64,000 bases of DNA from Halomonas dongshanensis. GTDB lineage: Bacteria; Pseudomonadota; Gammaproteobacteria; Pseudomonadales; Halomonadaceae. Below the pieces are notes generated by a model. It did not search any database, had not been told where the DNA came from, and saw only the letters and a list, made by a program, of their open reading frames with translations. Below are positions 61,429 to 64,000 of this stretch, in pieces; positions within the stretch are counted from its first letter, which is position 1; each line of letters opens with the position of its first letter. The position numbers and the translations under genes are program-made. The DNA lies in assembly GCF_024790395.1 (NCBI RefSeq), contig NZ_JAJISC010000001.1:310001-374000 (forward strand). The letters are read 5' to 3'.

Positions 61429-62217
61429 TTATCGTTTGCCGAACTCTTGAGTACCGATCGTCCAGCCGCGCATTTTTTCACTCAGGGTGAACCCCAGGCC
61501 CGGCCTATCAGGTAGGTACATTCTCCCGTCTTTGATCTCCAGCGCTTCGTTAAACAGCGGATCTAGCCAGTCGAAGTGCTCAACCCAGGGCTCTTGGGGG
61601 TAGGTAGCGGCGAGGTGTAAATGGATTTCCATGGCAAAGTGAGGGGCGAGCGCAAGCCCGGCTTGATCGGAGAGGGTCGTCAATTGCAGGAACTTGGTAA
61701 TGCCGCCGATGCGTGGCGCATCGGGCTGGATGATATCCACGGATTTATGCCGGATGAGCTCGAGGTGCTCGCCGACGCTTGCCAGCATCTCTTCCGAGGC
61801 AATCGGCGTATCGAGCGCATTGGCCAATTGCGCATGGCCTTCGAAGTCGTACGCATCGAGCGGCTCTTCGATCCAGACGAGATTGAATTCTTCCATCGCC
61901 CGGCCAAAGCGTAGGGCGGTCGCGCGATCCCACTGCTGGTTGGCATCGATCATTAGCGGCGTGTCGTCACCGATATGCTGCCTTACCGCCTCGACGCGTT
62001 TGATGTCCTCTCTTACATTGGGCTGGCCTACTTTTATCTTGATGCCTTTAATGCCCTGCTCGAGTGACTTCGTGGCGTTCTCTTTTACCTCTTCGATGGG
62101 CGTATGCAAGAAGCCGCCCGAGGTGTTGTAACACTGCACGGACTCTCTATAGCGACCAATCAGCTTGGAGAGTGGGAGCTTGGCCCTTTTGGCTTTTAGA
62201 TCCCATAAGGCAACACT
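61429..62217 (-). pseudogene. 5'-truncated L-talarate/galactarate dehydratase (enolase superfamily)
   Basis: The reading frame encodes the C-terminal two thirds of a mandelate-racemase-type sugar-acid dehydratase: catalytic KIKVGQ-type Lys (GIKIKVGQPN), metal ligands in MIDANQQWD, WIEEPLDAYD and IASEEML, and the barrel end LAPHFAMEIHLHLAATYPQEPWVEHFDWLDPLFNE in overview, very like Salmonella L-talarate/galactarate dehydratase. Homology extends upstream of the first GTG (62139) to ALWDLKAKRAKLPLSKLIGRY and then stops at TAA 62218-62220. The N-terminal capping domain of about 130-150 residues is missing, and only 177 bases separate the remnant from dctM, so a deletion has occurred. Not expected to be active. 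Confidence 0.82.
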
Positions 62218-62237
62218 TTAGTATCGACTTTCTTATC

Positions 62238-62256
62238 GATTAACCGATGGTTAATC
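62238..62256. promoter_or_regulatory. 8-bp perfect palindrome near the truncation point
   Basis: GATTAACC/GGTTAATC around a GAT centre, 18 bases beyond the stop that bounds the truncated dehydratase. It could be an operator of the TRAP/dehydratase unit, or a feature of the sequence that replaced the missing 5' end. Confidence 0.35.
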
Positions 62257-62394
62257 AAAGCGAGGCAGGCTACTGTCTGATAGAACAACGCGTTAAAGAC
62301 GAAAGGTTGGGGCGCTTGGGGAGTGAGCGGCGAGTCCTTTCGCCGCACGTTCGTTGCCCTAAATCCACGTGCTTTGTTACAGCACATCCATCGC

Positions 62395-63657
62395 TTAACT
62401 TCCTGACCAGCCCAGCCAGATGGGCACGTACACCACCAACAGCAATACCCCCACGAGCCCCAGCATGTAGGGCACGATGGCGCGCGTAATACGCTCGAGC
62501 GGTAGCTGCGTCACCGAGGAGGCGACGTAGAGGTTGATCGCCACCGGTGGCGTGATCATGCCGATGGAGAGCCCCACTACGATGATCAGCCCGAAGTGAA
62601 TTGGGTCGATGCCAAGCTGAAGCACCAGCGGTAGCAGTACCGGGGTGAGGATGATCAAGGCACTGGCGGTTTCGATGAACACGCCAGTGAGCAAGATCAC
62701 CGCCACCACCAAGAGCATTACCACCAGCGGGTTGGTCGAGAGCGAGAGTACCGACTGGGCGATGGCGCCGGGTACCTGCCAGCTCGATAGCGTCCAGCTC
62801 AGCACGGCCGACATGGCAATCACCAGCATGATCACCGCCGTGGTCATTGCCGAGCGCAGCAGCAGGCGATACACCTGACCAAGCGTCAGGTCGCGGTAGA
62901 TGAATAGCGACACCAACAGCGCATAGTTCACCGCGACGACCGCCGCTTCAGAAGGCGTGAAGATGCCCGAGAAGATACCGCCCAGAATGATCACCGGCGT
63001 CATCAGCCCCCAGATCGCCGCCTTGAAAGTGCCCAAAATGGTCGCAAGCGAGAGCGGCGTGCCCTTGGGGTAACGGCGCTTGTAGGCCTGGGTGATGGCG
63101 ATGGCGATCAGCGCGGCTCCCATGGCAAGGCCCGGTAGAAAGCCGCTTAAGAACAGCGTCGATACCGACTGCTGGGCGATGACCGCGTAGATGATCATGG
63201 GCACCGAGGGCGGGATCACCACGCCAATGGTACCGCTTGCGGCAATCAGGCTCGCTGCCGAGGCGGGGTCGTAACCCTTGCGCTTGAGCTCGGGCACGAG
63301 GCTCGACCCTACTGCCGCCGTGGTCGCTGCGCCTGAGCCGGAGATGGCCGCAAAGAACATACCCGCCATTACCGAGACGATGGAGAGCCCGCCGCGCATG
63401 AAGCCTACCAGGGAGTCGGCGAAGGCCACTAAGCGCTCGCTCACCTTGCCCTGGGCCATCAAATCGCCCGCCAGGATGAACATGGGAATGGCCACCAGCG
63501 CAAAAGAGTTGATGCCCTGGAACATCTGCTGGGTCACCACCATCAGCGGCACGCCCGCCTGATGCAGCGCATACAGGGTGCTGGCGCCAATGGCGAAGGC
63601 AATCGGCACGCCGAGCAGCATGAACAGGAAGAAGAGTCCGAATAGGAGCAGGGTCAT
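62395..63657 (-). CDS. dctM: TRAP transporter large permease subunit (DctM family)
   Basis: A 420-residue DctM with about 12 helices. Landmarks are INSFALVAIPMFILAGDLMAQG near residue 49, FAAISGSGAATTAAVGSSLVPEL near residue 107, GVVIPPSVPMIIYAV near residue 149 and GLSIGMITPPVAINLYVASS near residue 366. The ATG overlaps the dctQ stop (ATGA). With the sugar-acid dehydratase remnant downstream, the likely ligand is a hexarate or uronate, by inference from context. It is GC-rich and unlike the DctM at 3.6 kb. Confidence 0.92.
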   Translation of the reverse strand: MTLLLFGLFFLFMLLGVPIAFAIGASTLYALHQAGVPLMVVTQQMFQGINSFALVAIPMFILAGDLMAQGKVSERLVAFADSLVGFMRGGLSIVSVMAGMFFAAISGSGAATTAAVGSSLVPELKRKGYDPASAASLIAASGTIGVVIPPSVPMIIYAVIAQQSVSTLFLSGFLPGLAMGAALIAIAITQAYKRRYPKGTPLSLATILGTFKAAIWGLMTPVIILGGIFSGIFTPSEAAVVAVNYALLVSLFIYRDLTLGQVYRLLLRSAMTTAVIMLVIAMSAVLSWTLSSWQVPGAIAQSVLSLSTNPLVVMLLVVAVILLTGVFIETASALIILTPVLLPLVLQLGIDPIHFGLIIVVGLSIGMITPPVAINLYVASSVTQLPLERITRAIVPYMLGLVGVLLLVVYVPIWLGWSGS

Positions 63658-64000
63658 GGCGTCTGTTCTCCCATGGGCTTGCTCGGCTCGCCTTCGATGA
63701 TCAACTCGACGAGATCGACCAGCGCGTACCAGGCCATGATCAGTGCGCTGATCGGCATGACGGCGTAGACGTAGGACATCGGCATGCGCAGCGAGGCCGA
63801 TTTCTGAAAACTCTGCACCTGCATATAGTGCTGACCGATGAAGGCAAGCGTAATCAAAAAGGCGATCACCGCCGCCACGGCGAGAATGCGCGCAAGCTTG
63901 CGCAGGCGCGTTGGTAGCGCATCCACGGCGAAGGTCACGGCGATATGGTGGCCGCGCTGAAAGGCCAGCGTGCCGGCCAAAAAGGTGATCCAGATGAGTA
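63654..64000 (-). CDS. dctQ: TRAP transporter small permease subunit (DctQ family), N-terminus off the edge
   Basis: About 115 C-terminal residues are in the window; the frame is open to the right edge, so the gene starts beyond it. The visible sequence ITFLAGTLAFQRGHHIAVTFAVDALP is the DctQ mid-loop motif, followed by two hydrophobic segments (ILAVAAVIAFLITLAFIGQHYM and MSYVYAVMPISALIMAWYALVDLVELI). It is coupled by ATGA to dctM. The receptor gene dctP is presumably next, outside the window. Confidence 0.88.
   Translation of the reverse strand, partial: LIWITFLAGTLAFQRGHHIAVTFAVDALPTRLRKLARILAVAAVIAFLITLAFIGQHYMQVQSFQKSASLRMPMSYVYAVMPISALIMAWYALVDLVELIIEGEPSKPMGEQTP

Noticed and set aside
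62196-62387. 63-codon minus-strand frame beside the truncated dehydratase, considered as a transposase fragment
   Set aside because: No DDE or other transposase motif could be recognised; it is probably junk sequence at the deletion point.

Overview
The window looks like a chromosome segment of a GC-rich, motile, halophilic gammaproteobacterium, most likely a member of the Halomonadaceae. This is inferred from the dxs-ispA-xseB block, BCCT osmolyte-type carriers, many TRAP and tripartite transporters, and the protein flavour. No rRNA, tRNA, transposase, integrase or CRISPR array was seen.

Layout. 1-2.8 kb is housekeeping (dxs start, ispA, xseB, serA). 2.9-9.1 kb is a visibly AT-richer cassette: a DctQMP TRAP transporter, a nitrilase-family amidohydrolase, an HpcH/HpaI aldolase, an RraA-like protein and a GntR regulator. 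It resembles an acquired catabolic unit of unknown substrate. 9.2-15.2 kb holds trhO, an IclR regulator, a YqaA-like membrane protein, a large MscS channel and an isolated flagellin with a sigma-28 promoter. 15.3-26.5 kb reads as a near-complete pipecolate/2-aminoadipate (lysine) catabolic locus: an aminotransferase, the YdiJ-type D-2-hydroxyglutarate dehydrogenase and HglS on one strand, facing an AmaA-like oxidase, an NhaC-family carrier and the AmaB-type semialdehyde dehydrogenase, with a divergent LysR gene.

26.5-33 kb, on the minus strand, holds a second LysR paralogue overlapping the first tail to tail, a fused TRAP permease whose N-terminus is broken at a run of nine A, a TAXI-type binding lipoprotein whose two halves are in swapped order, one intact BCCT carrier and a deletion remnant of another. 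33.2-35.9 kb is a NitT/TauT-like ABC importer. 35.9-42.6 kb has a DUF481 outer-membrane protein, a CitA/CitB-type two-component system and a tctCBA tricarboxylate transporter with a long inverted repeat in front. 42.8-46.4 kb has a LuxR regulator, an MFS carrier and a histone-deacetylase-like amidohydrolase.

46.5-61.1 kb is a nitrogen-scavenging region: urtABCDE (urea uptake) and ureDABCEFG (urease), each preceded by a sigma-54 promoter with NtrC-like boxes, so import and hydrolysis of urea are probably switched on together under nitrogen limitation. A copper TonB receptor with a methionine-rich repeat and a His-rich DUF2946 protein sit between them. The window ends with a 5'-truncated galactarate/L-talarate dehydratase and the dctMQ genes of another TRAP transporter that runs off the edge.

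The most unusual single observation is the apparently circularly permuted TAXI receptor at 29.5-30.5 kb. All family assignments are by reading the sequence; no database search was run.
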